Shown: positions 8,444-17,815, numbered from the stretch's first letter. The stretch: DNA of 64,000 nucleotides from Persicobacter sp. CCB-QB2 (GCF_001274635.1 NZ_LBGV01000001.1:2914001-2978000); one strand, 5' to 3'. Numbers and translations: made by a program. The notes: a model not told the origin generated them from the sequence alone.

Positions 8444-9574
8444 TTACAATCGACGGCTCACCTTTTCTACCATCACATTTTTCCAACTGGCAAATTCTCC
8501 GGATTTGATTTTCTCACGTGCCTGCCCTACCAACCACAGGTAGAAAGTTAAATTGTGGATAGAAGCAATTTGGTTCGCCAATAATTCCTTCGCCGTCACC
8601 AAATGGCGCAAATAAGCTTTCGTATAGAAAGTAGACACATAACCTCCAATATTCGGATCAATCGGAGAGAAGTCGTCCTTCCATTTTTCATTTTTAATAT
8701 TGATAATGCCCTCAGAGGTAAAAAGCATACCGTTACGCGCATTACGCGTAGGCATTACGCAGTCCAGCATATCCACCCCTAAAGCAATACTCTCCAGAAT
8801 GTTAGCCGGCGTCCCTACTCCCATTAAATAACGAGGCTTGTCTTCTGGCAAAATATTCGTTACCAAATCCGTGGTTGCATACATTTCTTCTGCCGGCTCT
8901 CCCACCGAAAGTCCTCCAATGGCATTTCCTTCACGGCCTTGCTCCGCAATAAATGTAGCCGACTGCTCGCGCAAATCTTTATAGGTTGATCCCTGAACTA
9001 TCGGGAACAAAGTCTGGCTATAGCCATATTTCGGATCAGTGCTGTCAAACCGATCAATACAACGCTTCAACCAACGGTGTGTCATTTCCATGGAATCTTT
9101 CGCATAGCGGAAATCACAAGGATAAGGCGTACACTCATCAAAAGCCATCATAATATCGGCACCGATCGTACGCTGAATATCCATCACGCCTTCCGGTGTA
9201 AACAAATGCTTGGACCCATCGATATGAGATTTAAAAGTCACCCCATTCTCCTTAATTTTTCTGGTTCCGGAAAGTGAAAACACCTGATACCCGCCACTAT
9301 CGGTCAAAATAGGACGATCCCAGCCATTGAACTTATGCAGTCCGCCCGCCTGTTCCAGTATATCCAATTTCGGACGAAGGTACAGGTGATAGGTATTTCC
9401 CAAAATAATCTGCGCCTTTACATCCTCCTTCAACTCCCGGGTGTGTACCGCCTTCACGGATCCCGCCGTACCTACCGGCATAAAGATAGGAGTTTCGATT
9501 TTCCCGTGATCGGTGGTGATCACCCCGGCACGTGCTTTACTCTTGGGGTCTTTTGCTTCTAATTCGAACTGCAT
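8444..9574 (-). CDS. tgt: tRNA-guanine transglycosylase
   Basis: A 376-residue enzyme that swaps guanine-34 for a queuine precursor in tRNAs with GUN anticodons. Recognisable are TPIFMPVGTAGSVKAV near the start, the nucleophile region LTDSGGYQVFSL (about 90-100), GGLSVGEP, GVDMLDCVMPTRNARNG and SIHNLTFYLWL. In the enzymes I know best, the zinc site is a CxCxxC cluster followed by a histidine; here the corresponding stretch reads DPNIGGYVSTFYTKAYLRHL with no cysteine, while the histidine is kept. The fold and the catalytic parts look intact. It is probably first in a minus-strand unit with the LptF/G and EamA genes. Confidence 0.95.
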   Translation of the reverse strand: MQFELEAKDPKSKARAGVITTDHGKIETPIFMPVGTAGSVKAVHTRELKEDVKAQIILGNTYHLYLRPKLDILEQAGGLHKFNGWDRPILTDSGGYQVFSLSGTRKIKENGVTFKSHIDGSKHLFTPEGVMDIQRTIGADIMMAFDECTPYPCDFRYAKDSMEMTHRWLKRCIDRFDSTDPKYGYSQTLFPIVQGSTYKDLREQSATFIAEQGREGNAIGGLSVGEPAEEMYATTDLVTNILPEDKPRYLMGVGTPANILESIALGVDMLDCVMPTRNARNGMLFTSEGIINIKNEKWKDDFSPIDPNIGGYVSTFYTKAYLRHLVTAKELLANQIASIHNLTFYLWLVGQAREKIKSGEFASWKNVMVEKVSRRL

Positions 9575-9720
9575 GCGTTTTTCTATTTATCGATCAAAGA
9601 TGAGCCCTCTGAGGAGAACTATCTAAAATTTCCATTACCTTTAAACGAATGAAGCAAGGAAATATACTAATCATCCTATTTCCTATGCTTTGCCGTTTAA
9701 CCGAGCAAAATTAACGCTTT

Positions 9721-10899
9721 TTGGAAGATATTATTGAAAAATACTCGGGGAATCCCAGCCTTTTTTTTCTTTTAATCAGCTGGTTGATCGCCGGAGGGAT
9801 ACAAATGATTTACCATGGCCTGCTGTTTAGCAGAATTTGGTGGCAAAAGCCCAAAAATTCGCCCGGGCCCTCCCTTCCCAAACTCAGCCTGATTGTTGCA
9901 ATTCACAATGAGGAAAAAAATCTTCCTGAACTTCTGGAACAACTCCAAAAACAAAAATATCCGGAGGATTGGGAGCTATTATTCGTCGATGACCGATCAA
10001 CAGACAGCAGCAGGAAACTACTGTTGGAGCAAAAAAAATTCAATTCTCATTTAAATATTATTTCCATAAATGAGACTCCAGCAGGCAAAAGTCCCAAAAA
10101 ATATGCAATTCAACAGGGAATCCTACACGCCCAACACAATCATATGGTCTTCACTGATGCGGACTGCCGGCCCGCCAGCGAGGATTGGCTCTTCCTTATG
10201 GCCTCTAAGTTCCAAAAAAACATACAATTCGTATTGGGATACAGCCCGTATAATTTTCATAAGGGATTTTTGAATTTATTTATTCGTTTCGAAACACTTT
10301 TAAGCGGGATTTCCTATCTTTCACTTGCAATGTGGGGAAACCCTTATATGGGAGTAGGTAGAAATTTGGCCTATCAAAAAGGTTTTTTTCTCGACCATGG
10401 AGGGTTTAGCAAGCATGATCAAATTCTCAGTGGAGACGACGATTTATTGGTCAATGAAATGGCCAATAAGCACAACACTGATTGGGAGATTCATCCAGCC
10501 GCTTTTGTTTATTCCAAACCTAAGGAAAGCTGGAGGGCATTTATCCATCAGAAAACACGTCACCTTTCTGCTGGAGTGAAATACCGATTTACCGACCGCC
10601 TGCTATTAGGGTGCTGGGTGATCAGCAAAGTCTTTTTCTGGCTATTGCTGCCCCTGAACCTTTGGCATTTTGGTTTATCAATAAATTTACTGGCATTTGG
10701 GCTACTTGTAGTTGCAGTGATCAGTATCAATATTAAATTGTCTGCAGAAAGACTCAGAGAAAAAGTTTCGATCTGGAGCATCCCAATTTTAGACCTGCTA
10801 TACGTCTTTTATTATGTATTAACAGGACTGCGAACACTTTTTATCAAACAAACTCAATGGAATCATCACCAAGAAAGACATTTTCAGCAAAAGCATTAG
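9721..10899 (+). CDS. Membrane-bound family 2 glycosyltransferase
   Basis: 392 residues starting at a TTG codon; no ATG occurs before the first membrane segment. One N-terminal membrane helix is followed by a GT-A catalytic domain with IVAIHNEEKNL, FVDDRSTDSS, the DxD motif FTDADCRP (about 143-147), SGDDDLL and HQKTRH, then three C-terminal membrane helices. The D, DxD, D, QxxR(W/H) series is that of processive or polyprenyl-type GT2 enzymes acting at the inner membrane. The acceptor is unknown. The end overlaps the next gene (sigma factor) by 43 bp in another frame, suggesting translational coupling. Confidence 0.85.
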   Translation: MEDIIEKYSGNPSLFFLLISWLIAGGIQMIYHGLLFSRIWWQKPKNSPGPSLPKLSLIVAIHNEEKNLPELLEQLQKQKYPEDWELLFVDDRSTDSSRKLLLEQKKFNSHLNIISINETPAGKSPKKYAIQQGILHAQHNHMVFTDADCRPASEDWLFLMASKFQKNIQFVLGYSPYNFHKGFLNLFIRFETLLSGISYLSLAMWGNPYMGVGRNLAYQKGFFLDHGGFSKHDQILSGDDDLLVNEMANKHNTDWEIHPAAFVYSKPKESWRAFIHQKTRHLSAGVKYRFTDRLLLGCWVISKVFFWLLLPLNLWHFGLSINLLAFGLLVVAVISINIKLSAERLREKVSIWSIPILDLLYVFYYVLTGLRTLFIKQTQWNHHQERHFQQKH

Positions 10900-11471
10900 A
10901 GGATTTCAAATTGATTGACCGAGCTGTAGAGGAGGGAGATCAGCAAGCTTATGCTGATCTGATGAAAAGATATAAAAAACCGGTTTATCATATCATCCTG
11001 AAGATGATCCGCAACGTGGATGATGCGGAAGATCTGACCATTGAAGCTTTCGCGAAAGCGTTCAAGAACTTACACAAATTTAAAAAGGACTATACCTTTT
11101 CTACCTGGCTGTTTCGCATTGCGACCAACAATGCCATTGACTTTATCCGTAAGAAGAAACTGGATACTTTAAGTATTGAGTCTACGTATAAAGATGATAA
11201 TGGCGAAACAGTGGGCATAGAGGTGAGAGATGGTTCTTTGAATCCACAGGAAGAGGCGATTAAAAGTCAGAAAATCGAACTGGTACAAATGTTCGTGACC
11301 AAGCTTCCTCCTAAATACCAGCGACTGGTACGGCTTCGGTATTTTCAGGAATTATCCTATGACGAAATCGCCAAAGAGCTGGGTTCCCCACTGGGTACGA
11401 TTAAGGCCCAACTGCACCGCGCCAGAGAATTACTGTATGACCTGGTAAAAGGGAACGAGCATCATATTTAA
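10857..11471 (+). CDS. ECF-type RNA polymerase sigma factor
   Basis: 204 residues with sigma region 2 (about 38-105: YADLMKRYKKPVYHII, DAEDLTIEAFAKAFKNL, TFSTWLFRIATNNAIDFIRKKK) and region 4 (about 145-195: LPPKYQRLVRLRYFQELSYDEIAKELGSPLGTIKAQLHRARELL). No region 3 is present, so it is a group 4 (ECF) factor directing RNA polymerase to a special promoter set. No anti-sigma gene is adjacent; the upstream neighbour, overlapping by 43 bp, is a membrane glycosyltransferase. The target regulon cannot be read from this window. Confidence 0.92.
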   Translation: MESSPRKTFSAKALEDFKLIDRAVEEGDQQAYADLMKRYKKPVYHIILKMIRNVDDAEDLTIEAFAKAFKNLHKFKKDYTFSTWLFRIATNNAIDFIRKKKLDTLSIESTYKDDNGETVGIEVRDGSLNPQEEAIKSQKIELVQMFVTKLPPKYQRLVRLRYFQELSYDEIAKELGSPLGTIKAQLHRARELLYDLVKGNEHHI

Positions 11472-11488
11472 TGCAATTTCGCATTCGA

Positions 11489-11520
11489 TTTGTAGGACAA
11501 GCAGGTAGTTTCTACCTTTG
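11489..11520 (+). promoter_or_regulatory. Strong Bacteroidota-type promoter before rsmG
   Basis: TTTG (11489-11492), exactly 20 bp, then TACCTTTG (11513-11520): a full match to the TTTG-N19-21-TAnnTTTG consensus. Transcription should begin around 11525, directly before the hairpin at 11535. Confidence 0.75.
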
Positions 11521-11534
11521 CATAAATTATACTG

Positions 11535-11560
11535 AAGGAGAGTTTATTACTCTCCTTTTT
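11535..11560 (+). terminator. Leader hairpin with T run before rsmG
   Basis: AAGGAGAG/CTCTCCTT, loop TTTATTA, followed by TTTTT. It can end the sigma-factor message, but it also lies only about 10 nt downstream of the predicted start of transcription for rsmG, so it could act as an attenuator. Confidence 0.6.
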
Positions 11561-11574
11561 ATTTAAATAATGCA

Positions 11575-12210
11575 ATGGAACATACTGTCGATATTATCTT
11601 CAAATATTTCCCGGAGCTTACAGAGAAGCAAAAGGAGCAATTCAGCCAGCTGAAGGATTTATATTTTCACTGGAATAGTCAAATCAACGTCATTTCCAGA
11701 AAAGATATAGAGGAGTTGTATGTACGCCACGTGCTGCATTCCCTGGGAATAGCCAAAGTGATGGGCTTCCGCCCGGGAGCACATGTTTTGGATGTAGGAA
11801 CCGGTGGTGGTTTTCCAGGTATTCCCTTAGCGATCATGTTTCCAGAGACTAACTTCCACCTGATTGACTCCATTGGGAAGAAAATCACGGTAGTGCAAAA
11901 TGTTGCGGAAGCCCTGGGATTGGATAATGTAAAGGCGGAGCAAATTCGAGCAGAGAAGGTCAAGCAAAAATACGATTTTGTGGTCAGCAGGGCGGTAACG
12001 CGCATTAAGCCATTCTTTAATTGGGTACGCACCCATTTCAAAGACGAATCTTTGCACCCCTTATTCAACGGTATTTTGTATTTAAAAGGGGGAGATCTCA
12101 AAGAAGAGATGGCCGAATTGAAGCGTCCTTATCGCGAATATGACCTGCCAGACTTTTTTGAGGAGGATTTCTTCGAGACGAAGAAAGTGATTTACGTAGA
12201 AGTGGAATAA
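11575..12210 (+). CDS. rsmG: 16S rRNA (guanine-527 N7)-methyltransferase RsmG
   Basis: 211 residues of the GidB/RsmG family, which uses S-adenosylmethionine to methylate G527 of 16S rRNA. Seen are LKDLYFHWNSQINVISRKDIEELYVRH near the start, the SAM-binding glycine loop VLDVGTGGGFPGIPLA (about 65-80), HLIDSIGKKI, and VVSRAVTRIKPFFNW. Length is normal. The correct start is the second of two close ATGs (11575); the one at 11570 is in another frame. It is separated from the CPBP gene by 5 bp, so the two form an operon. Confidence 0.96.
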   Translation: MEHTVDIIFKYFPELTEKQKEQFSQLKDLYFHWNSQINVISRKDIEELYVRHVLHSLGIAKVMGFRPGAHVLDVGTGGGFPGIPLAIMFPETNFHLIDSIGKKITVVQNVAEALGLDNVKAEQIRAEKVKQKYDFVVSRAVTRIKPFFNWVRTHFKDESLHPLFNGILYLKGGDLKEEMAELKRPYREYDLPDFFEEDFFETKKVIYVEVE

Positions 12211-12215
12211 GCATC

Positions 12216-12938
12216 ATGAGTACAATTTTTTCTGAGGGAGAAAGCTTAAAGCATTTTTGGAAAGCCCCTCGTGATATTTACCAGAAAGAAGATTTTCAGA
12301 CTGCTTTACCAAAGGTTTTAGGAATTTACCTGATGATGTGGATTCCTATGTTTTTGGTAATGGGTGTATTATATACTTTAGAGTCGAAGGGCATAGTGGA
12401 TAATTTAGATAACCATGCCATTGAGCAGTTTCTGGAAACCATGCCCTTTGCGGTGGTCTTTGTTTTAGCCGGAATTGTTCAGCCCACCCTGGAAGAATTA
12501 GGCTTCCGCTTATTTCTCCGGCCCAAATACGCCGGCATTTCCTTTTTCATTTGGATCGTTTTCCTGGCAGCCATTTGCTTTCAGTCACTTCCAAAAAATT
12601 TAGCCATAGTACTCATCGGTGCTTTGTCGGTTTTCCTTTATTTCTATTTTTCCGACTGGCGACACCGGCCGGAGGTGATCTGGGGAAAATATTTCAAAGG
12701 ACTATTCTGGTTGTCCGTGTTTTCTTTTGGGTTGGCACATGCCGTAAATTTTGTAGCGGTGGATGTTCCCCTATGGGCAATTCCTTTAATGGTTCTTCCC
12801 CAGATTGTAGCGGGTTACTTCCTTGGCTTTACCCGACTCCGCTTTGGAATCAGCTGGGCAATTTTCTTTCATTGCCTCCACAATTCTCTTTTACTGCTCG
12901 GGTATTTGATCAATGAGCATTATTTACATCTGACCTAA
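12216..12938 (+). CDS. CPBP-family intramembrane metalloprotease
   Basis: 240 residues, mostly hydrophobic, with the three CPBP (ABI, Rce1-like) motifs: EELGFR near residue 92-97 (EExxxR), FGLAHAVNF near 175 (FxxxH) and FHCLHNS near 222 (HxxxN). These residues form the glutamate/histidine active site of intramembrane proteases that mature prenylated proteins or peptides. The substrate is unknown. It directly follows rsmG and ends just before a strong terminator. Confidence 0.85.
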   Translation: MSTIFSEGESLKHFWKAPRDIYQKEDFQTALPKVLGIYLMMWIPMFLVMGVLYTLESKGIVDNLDNHAIEQFLETMPFAVVFVLAGIVQPTLEELGFRLFLRPKYAGISFFIWIVFLAAICFQSLPKNLAIVLIGALSVFLYFYFSDWRHRPEVIWGKYFKGLFWLSVFSFGLAHAVNFVAVDVPLWAIPLMVLPQIVAGYFLGFTRLRFGISWAIFFHCLHNSLLLLGYLINEHYLHLT

Positions 12939-12944
12939 GCTGAT

Positions 12945-12986
12945 AAAGCGGTATTAATTTTTTAATTTATACCGCTTTATTTTTTT
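12945..12986 (+). terminator. Terminator of the rsmG-CPBP unit
   Basis: A 10-bp stem AAAGCGGTAT/ATACCGCTTT with a T run after it, 7 bp past the CPBP stop. Confidence 0.85.
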
Positions 12987-13001
12987 AAAAGGAAACCTAC
13001 T

Positions 13002-14477
13002 ATGAACAAAATAGGCATTATTGGTGCCGGAGTTGCAGGACTTTCGGTCGCCATCCGCTCAGCCATCAAAGGAGAGGAGGTACATGTTTTTGAAGCCAAC
13101 GCCTATCCGGGCGGCAAGCTCTCCGAAATCAAATCCGGTGAGTACCGCTTCGACGCCGGGCCTTCCCTGTTCACCTTGCCTGAATTAGTAGATGAACTTT
13201 TTGAACTGGCAGGCGAAAATCCCCGCGATCATTTCGAATACAGCCGAATGGATCCTATTTGCAAATACTTCTATGAATCAGGACTGGAGATTACGGCTCA
13301 TGCCGAAGTGGAAAAATTTGCAGGGGAAATCGCACAGAAAACTAAAGTTCCCTTTCGGCAAATCATGAAGGGCATGAAAAAAAGCCAGGAACTTTACGAA
13401 ACGCTGGCCCCCTTGTTCATGTACAAAAGCATTCACAAAGCCAAAACTTACTGGAGTCGAGAAGCTTTCAATGCCTATCCTAAAGTTCCCAGGTTAAATT
13501 TCCTGAGAAGCATGCATCAGGAAAACCAACATCTGTACGGGAATAAGGAAATTATTCAACTTTTTGACCGTTATGCCACCTATAATGGATCCGACCCTTA
13601 TCAGACGCCTGCCACTTTAAATATTATCCAGCATTTGGAACACCAATTAGGAGCTTATGCCCCAAAAGGTGGGATGATTGCGATTACCAAGGCGTTGTTT
13701 GAGCTGGCCAATAGGAAAGGCGTTCATTTTCACTTTAACCAAAGAGTGGAAGAAATTCTGACAGAGGATAAGCTGGTAAAAGGGATTGCCACTGACCAAG
13801 GACAATATAAATTTGATGCGGTGGTCAGTAATATGGATATGGTCAATACCTATCGAAAACTATTGCCTCAGGCATATGCCCCGAAATTCCTTCTGAATCA
13901 GCCGAAATCAAGCTCAGCACTTATTTTCTATTGGGGCATCAAAAAGCAATTCCCACAGTTAGGCGTACATAATATCCTTTTCTCCAAAAATTACCGGGAG
14001 GAGTTCCGGCAGCTCTTTGATCAAAAAAGCATTTTCGAGGATCCAACCATCTACATCTGCATTACTTCGAAATATGAACCTGAAGATGCACCAAAAGGCT
14101 GCGAAAACTGGTTCACTATGATTAATGTCCCCCATAATCAGGGGCAAGACTGGGATCAACTCGTCAGGGAGGCCAGGGCTCATATGATTCAGAAAATCAA
14201 TCGACAGCTCCGAACCAATATCGAGGAGCTCATCGAAACAGAGGAAATTTTGGACCCCAGAGGCATAGAAGACAAAACCAGCAGTTTTGCCGGGGCCTTA
14301 TACGGGAACAGCTCCAATAATATGTTTGCCGCTTTTTTGAGACATGCGAATTATTCCTCCAACCTTCAAAACCTTTTCTTCTGTGGGGGCAGCGTACACC
14401 CGGGAGGAGGTATCCCGCTTTCCATACTGAGCGGTAAACTGGCAAGAGAGTTTATGGATGAAAAGCTGCCCGCTTAG
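13002..14477 (+). CDS. crtD: CrtI/CrtD-type carotenoid desaturase
   Basis: A 491-residue FAD-dependent oxidoreductase. The N-terminal dinucleotide fold IGIIGAGVAGLSVAIR is followed by a flavin-contacting YPGGKLSEI and YRFDAGPSLFTLP (about 45-60); the C-terminal flavin motif is FFCGGSVHPGGGIPLSILSGK. This is the phytoene desaturase superfamily; the details resemble bacteroidete 1-hydroxycarotenoid 3,4-desaturases (CrtD), which add a double bond on the way to flexirubin-free yellow-orange carotenoids such as myxol or saproxanthin types. No other crt gene is nearby, so the pathway assignment rests on the protein alone. It could equally desaturate another carotenoid. Confidence 0.8.
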   Translation: MNKIGIIGAGVAGLSVAIRSAIKGEEVHVFEANAYPGGKLSEIKSGEYRFDAGPSLFTLPELVDELFELAGENPRDHFEYSRMDPICKYFYESGLEITAHAEVEKFAGEIAQKTKVPFRQIMKGMKKSQELYETLAPLFMYKSIHKAKTYWSREAFNAYPKVPRLNFLRSMHQENQHLYGNKEIIQLFDRYATYNGSDPYQTPATLNIIQHLEHQLGAYAPKGGMIAITKALFELANRKGVHFHFNQRVEEILTEDKLVKGIATDQGQYKFDAVVSNMDMVNTYRKLLPQAYAPKFLLNQPKSSSALIFYWGIKKQFPQLGVHNILFSKNYREEFRQLFDQKSIFEDPTIYICITSKYEPEDAPKGCENWFTMINVPHNQGQDWDQLVREARAHMIQKINRQLRTNIEELIETEEILDPRGIEDKTSSFAGALYGNSSNNMFAAFLRHANYSSNLQNLFFCGGSVHPGGGIPLSILSGKLAREFMDEKLPA

Positions 14478-14489
14478 AATCACCCAAAA

Positions 14490-14522
14490 TTTAACGGCCT
14501 CCCAAAATGAGAGGCCGTTAAA
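14490..14522. terminator. Hairpin between crtD and the transglycosylase gene
   Basis: A 12-bp perfect stem TTTAACGGCCTC/GAGGCCGTTAAA lies between the convergent crtD and MltF-like genes. The T run is weak on both sides, so efficiency is uncertain. Confidence 0.6.
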
Positions 14523-14524
14523 TC

Positions 14525-16018
14525 TTAACTCGGTATAAGTTGTTGGTAAGAATCGTACCTTTTCAAAATGCTTTTTACATAGGTCACCGGTTCTCTTCCC
14601 CGACAATAGCCAGATTTCACTACCGGATCTTTATAAAAGGTTGCTTCCGATTTTTTTAATAAGTAAAACTCCACATTGTCCTCCCATTTTTCCGGATCCT
14701 TTCCATACTTTTTCGCCAATCGCTGTGCATCCAACACATGCCCTTGTCCGGCATTATAAGAAGCTAAAATAAACTTAATCCGTTCTTTGGGGTCTTCTAT
14801 TCTTCTCGCCCAGAATTTATTCAGCCAGTTCAAATACTCGGTTCCTGCGGCTATATTTTCCCCGGGATTATAAAGATCGGATTCATTTTTCCCAAAAAAC
14901 TTCGCGGTATTGGGCATCACCTGCATCAGCCCCTGCGCCCCCATCCAGGATTTCGCCTGCGGATCAAAAAGGGATTCCTGATAAATCTGAGCGGCCAGTA
15001 ATCGCCAGTCCCAACGGATATTGTATGCTCCTTTTTTAATCATTTCATCATATGGACTCAGCCGGTCACCATTGATGGTCGAGAACTGCGAATCATTACG
15101 CATTTTAAACCTTCTTTGATCCATATAATAACGGTTATAGATGCCGTTAAAACTGAAAGTCGTTTTGATATGTCTCAACCACTCATTTGTCGCCGTCAAT
15201 AATTCAGGACTATTCTTGCGCATGGCCCAGGCCAGCTTTTGAGGGGCATCAATAGCTACTTCTGTATTCAAATTCCCAAAATAAATCGCATTGGAATTGG
15301 CAATGTGTGCATCAGAGATCGTGTAATCAATCTTCCCCTCCGCCACTTCCCGAATCAATTCTTCGGCAGTTTTATCTACAATTTGAACTTGTACTGGCTC
15401 TTTACAAATTAAAGAAAGCTCATATAGCATATTGGAGAATACCGTATTTCTCCCCACATATACTTTCTTCCCGGCCAACTGCTGGCGTTTCACCACAAAT
15501 TCCGTGGGAGATAAGGGCGTGGTAGGGTTTTTTCGTCCCACTTCACGCTGTACCAATACCGGAGGCTCTTCCCGCATGGTTCCGGTGAAGTTGACCAGCA
15601 TCTTCCTTTCATTGGTTTGGGTTAAATTATGGGCAATAATATCACCCTCTCCTTCATTCAGCATCTTTAAAGCTGCTTCAAAGGAATTCGTTACCCTGAT
15701 TTTAAGATCTACATCCAAAGATTTCGATAAACTCTGTAGCAACTCATACTCATAACCACGAGGAGTACCTTTGTAAAGATAAAAACTGGTAGAGTTACCA
15801 AAAAGAATCGCCGTCAAATGTCCCCGATCGCGAATATCGTCCAAATCCACATCCACCATAGGAGCATGTTTCGCTAAGCGCTGCTCTAAGGTCTCCGTCT
15901 TCGACGTATCGGAATTAGTTTGTTTACAGGCGGTAGGAATCATCATCATGATGGCCGCAGTGTAAAAAAACCTCTTGCTCCGGTTTACTGACTCAACAAA
16001 GTAATTGGCAAAGTTCAT
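14525..16018 (-). CDS. MltF-like lytic transglycosylase
   Basis: 497 residues with a lipoprotein-like leader ending TACKQ, an amino-acid-binding (SBP_bac_3-type) module (about 60-285) with LTAILFGNSTSFYLYKG and GDIIAHNLTQT, and a C-terminal SLT lysozyme-like domain (about 325-460) with catalytic-glutamate motif IYQESLFDP, GAQGLMQVMP and ILASYNAGQGHV. This two-domain plan is that of membrane-bound transglycosylase F, which cleaves peptidoglycan strands at the outer-membrane side. The start at 16018 (MNFANYFVES) places about 27 residues before the lipobox; a start nearer the hydrophobic segment is possible. Confidence 0.88.
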   Translation of the reverse strand: MNFANYFVESVNRSKRFFYTAAIMMMIPTACKQTNSDTSKTETLEQRLAKHAPMVDVDLDDIRDRGHLTAILFGNSTSFYLYKGTPRGYEYELLQSLSKSLDVDLKIRVTNSFEAALKMLNEGEGDIIAHNLTQTNERKMLVNFTGTMREEPPVLVQREVGRKNPTTPLSPTEFVVKRQQLAGKKVYVGRNTVFSNMLYELSLICKEPVQVQIVDKTAEELIREVAEGKIDYTISDAHIANSNAIYFGNLNTEVAIDAPQKLAWAMRKNSPELLTATNEWLRHIKTTFSFNGIYNRYYMDQRRFKMRNDSQFSTINGDRLSPYDEMIKKGAYNIRWDWRLLAAQIYQESLFDPQAKSWMGAQGLMQVMPNTAKFFGKNESDLYNPGENIAAGTEYLNWLNKFWARRIEDPKERIKFILASYNAGQGHVLDAQRLAKKYGKDPEKWEDNVEFYLLKKSEATFYKDPVVKSGYCRGREPVTYVKSILKRYDSYQQLIPS

Positions 16019-16430
16019 AGATCAATGTTTTCGAGTACTGGCCCTTTCCTCCGTCCGAAGAAAAAACTGATATTTGGTGATTAAACTCATAATTGTTAAA
16101 ATTCAATCAAATCTCACTAAGGAGCTAAATATCGCGCACTCACCCTTCTTGCAATTATACGCAAAAAGACCACCAAACTAAGGTACCAAAAACACAACTA
16201 GCACAAAATCAACATGAAAATGCCTTTTAGATGATTAAAACACATTTTTTTCTAGTATAAATTTTAATTATATATTACCTCAAGTTCTATAGACTAATTC
16301 ACTGACTATCAATATAAAAAAAGGAGCCCCAAAATGGGACTCCTTTTTATAATTATGTCAATGCAATTTAACGCATGTTTAATACCAAACCATCCGGAAC
16401 GAATTAGGGCTTTTCAACATGCTGTTCGTC
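16019..16430. other. Intergenic region with ahcY terminator
   Basis: About 410 bp, AT-rich. It contains the ahcY terminator at 16316-16349 and presumably the promoter of the minus-strand transglycosylase gene near 16020-16100. I see no gene or repeat-family copy in it. Confidence 0.5.
16316..16349 (-). terminator. Intrinsic terminator after ahcY
   Basis: A stem AAAAAGGAGCCC/GGGACTCCTTTTT (one G-T pair) with A/T runs on both sides, about 80 bp past the ahcY stop. Confidence 0.75.
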
Positions 16431-17738
16431 TTAATATCTATAATACTCAGGCTTGAATGGGCCTTCTACCTTAACGCCGATATAGTCTGCCTGATCCTCA
16501 GAAAGCGTATCTAATTCCACTCCGATTTTTGCCAAATGCAAACGTGCTACTTTCTCATCCAAATGCTTTGGCAAAGTGTAAACTTTGTTTTCATAAGCAT
16601 CGCTATTGGTCCATAGCTCAAGTTGCGCCAAAGTTTGGTTGGTAAATGAGTTGGACATTACAAAAGAAGGGTGACCAGTAGCACAACCCAAGTTCACCAA
16701 ACGTCCTTCAGCCAGAATAATTACCTCTTTTCCATTAATGGTGTACTTGTCCACCTGATCTTTAATGGTATCTTTAGTATCACCATAAGTGCCGTTCAAC
16801 CACGCCATATCGATTTCATTATCGAAGTGACCGATATTACAAACAATGGTTTTGTCCTTCATTGACTCAAAGTGACGACCCACGATGATATCTTTGTTAC
16901 CAGTAGTGGTTACCACGATATCCGCCTCTTTCACAGCATCGTCCATTTTCTTTACTTCAAAACCTTCCATGGCTGCCTGCAAAGCACAAATCGGGTCAAT
17001 TTCCGTAACGATAACACGAGCACCTGCACCACGCAATGATTCTGCGGAACCTTTTCCTACATCACCAAAACCGGCAACGACAGCTACTTTACCCGCAATC
17101 ATCACATCAGTTGCACGACGGATACCATCTACCAAAGACTCACGACAACCGTATTTGTTATCGAATTTCGATTTTGTCACCGAATCGTTCACGTTAATCG
17201 CTGGTAATACCAATGAACCATTGCGCTCGCGCTCGTATAAACGGTGTACACCAGTAGTGGTCTCCTCTGAAAGTCCTTTGATTTCGTTCACAAACTGAGG
17301 GTAACGATCCAATACCATATTAGTCAAATCACCTCCATCATCCAAAATCATATTCAATGGCTTGCCATCTTCGAATGCAGTCAAAGTTTGCTCGATACAC
17401 CAATCAAACTCTTCCTCATTCATTCCTTTCCAGGCGTAAACCGGAATACCCGCAGCAGCAATGGCCGCAGCAGCATGATCCTGAGTTGAGAAAATATTAC
17501 AAGAAGACCAAGTTACCTCAGCACCCAATGCTACTAATGTCTCAATCAATACGGCCGTCTGGATGGTCATGTGCAAACAACCGGCAATACGCGCACCCGC
17601 TAAAGGCTTTGCGGCACCATATTCTTCACGAAGGGACATTAGACCCGGCATTTCCGCCTCCGCCAATTTAATCTCTTTTCTTCCCCATTCAGCTAAAGTA
17701 ATATCTTTAACCTTGTATTTTAAACCTGATTCAATCAT
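16431..17738 (-). CDS. ahcY: Adenosylhomocysteinase
   Basis: A 435-residue cytosolic enzyme that splits S-adenosylhomocysteine into adenosine and homocysteine, clearing the inhibitor left by methyltransferases. Diagnostic features are [33 protein letters not shown], the substrate-binding [13 protein letters not shown], the NAD-binding [16 protein letters not shown] (about 220-235), [12 protein letters not shown] and the conserved C-terminus [10 protein letters not shown]. Length and ends are normal. The gene stands alone between a strong terminator and birA (77 bp away). Confidence 0.98.
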   Translation of the reverse strand: MIESGLKYKVKDITLAEWGRKEIKLAEAEMPGLMSLREEYGAAKPLAGARIAGCLHMTIQTAVLIETLVALGAEVTWSSCNIFSTQDHAAAAIAAAGIPVYAWKGMNEEEFDWCIEQTLTAFEDGKPLNMILDDGGDLTNMVLDRYPQFVNEIKGLSEETTTGVHRLYERERNGSLVLPAINVNDSVTKSKFDNKYGCRESLVDGIRRATDVMIAGKVAVVAGFGDVGKGSAESLRGAGARVIVTEIDPICALQAAMEGFEVKKMDDAVKEADIVVTTTGNKDIIVGRHFESMKDKTIVCNIGHFDNEIDMAWLNGTYGDTKDTIKDQVDKYTINGKEVIILAEGRLVNLGCATGHPSFVMSNSFTNQTLAQLELWTNSDAYENKVYTLPKHLDEKVARLHLAKIGVELDTLSEDQADYIGVKVEGPFKPEYYRY

Positions 17739-17815
17739 ATGTTTTTATAAAAATATAGTTTGATTTCGCTTAAATTAAATTCAATTACAACACGCTTTGT
17801 TTCAATTCAGTACAC

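Noticed and set aside
16200-16320. Possible further family A copy before ahcY's end
   Set aside because: Apart from general AT-richness none of the diagnostic blocks (GGCGGAAAAA, central palindrome, ATTCGG end) is present.
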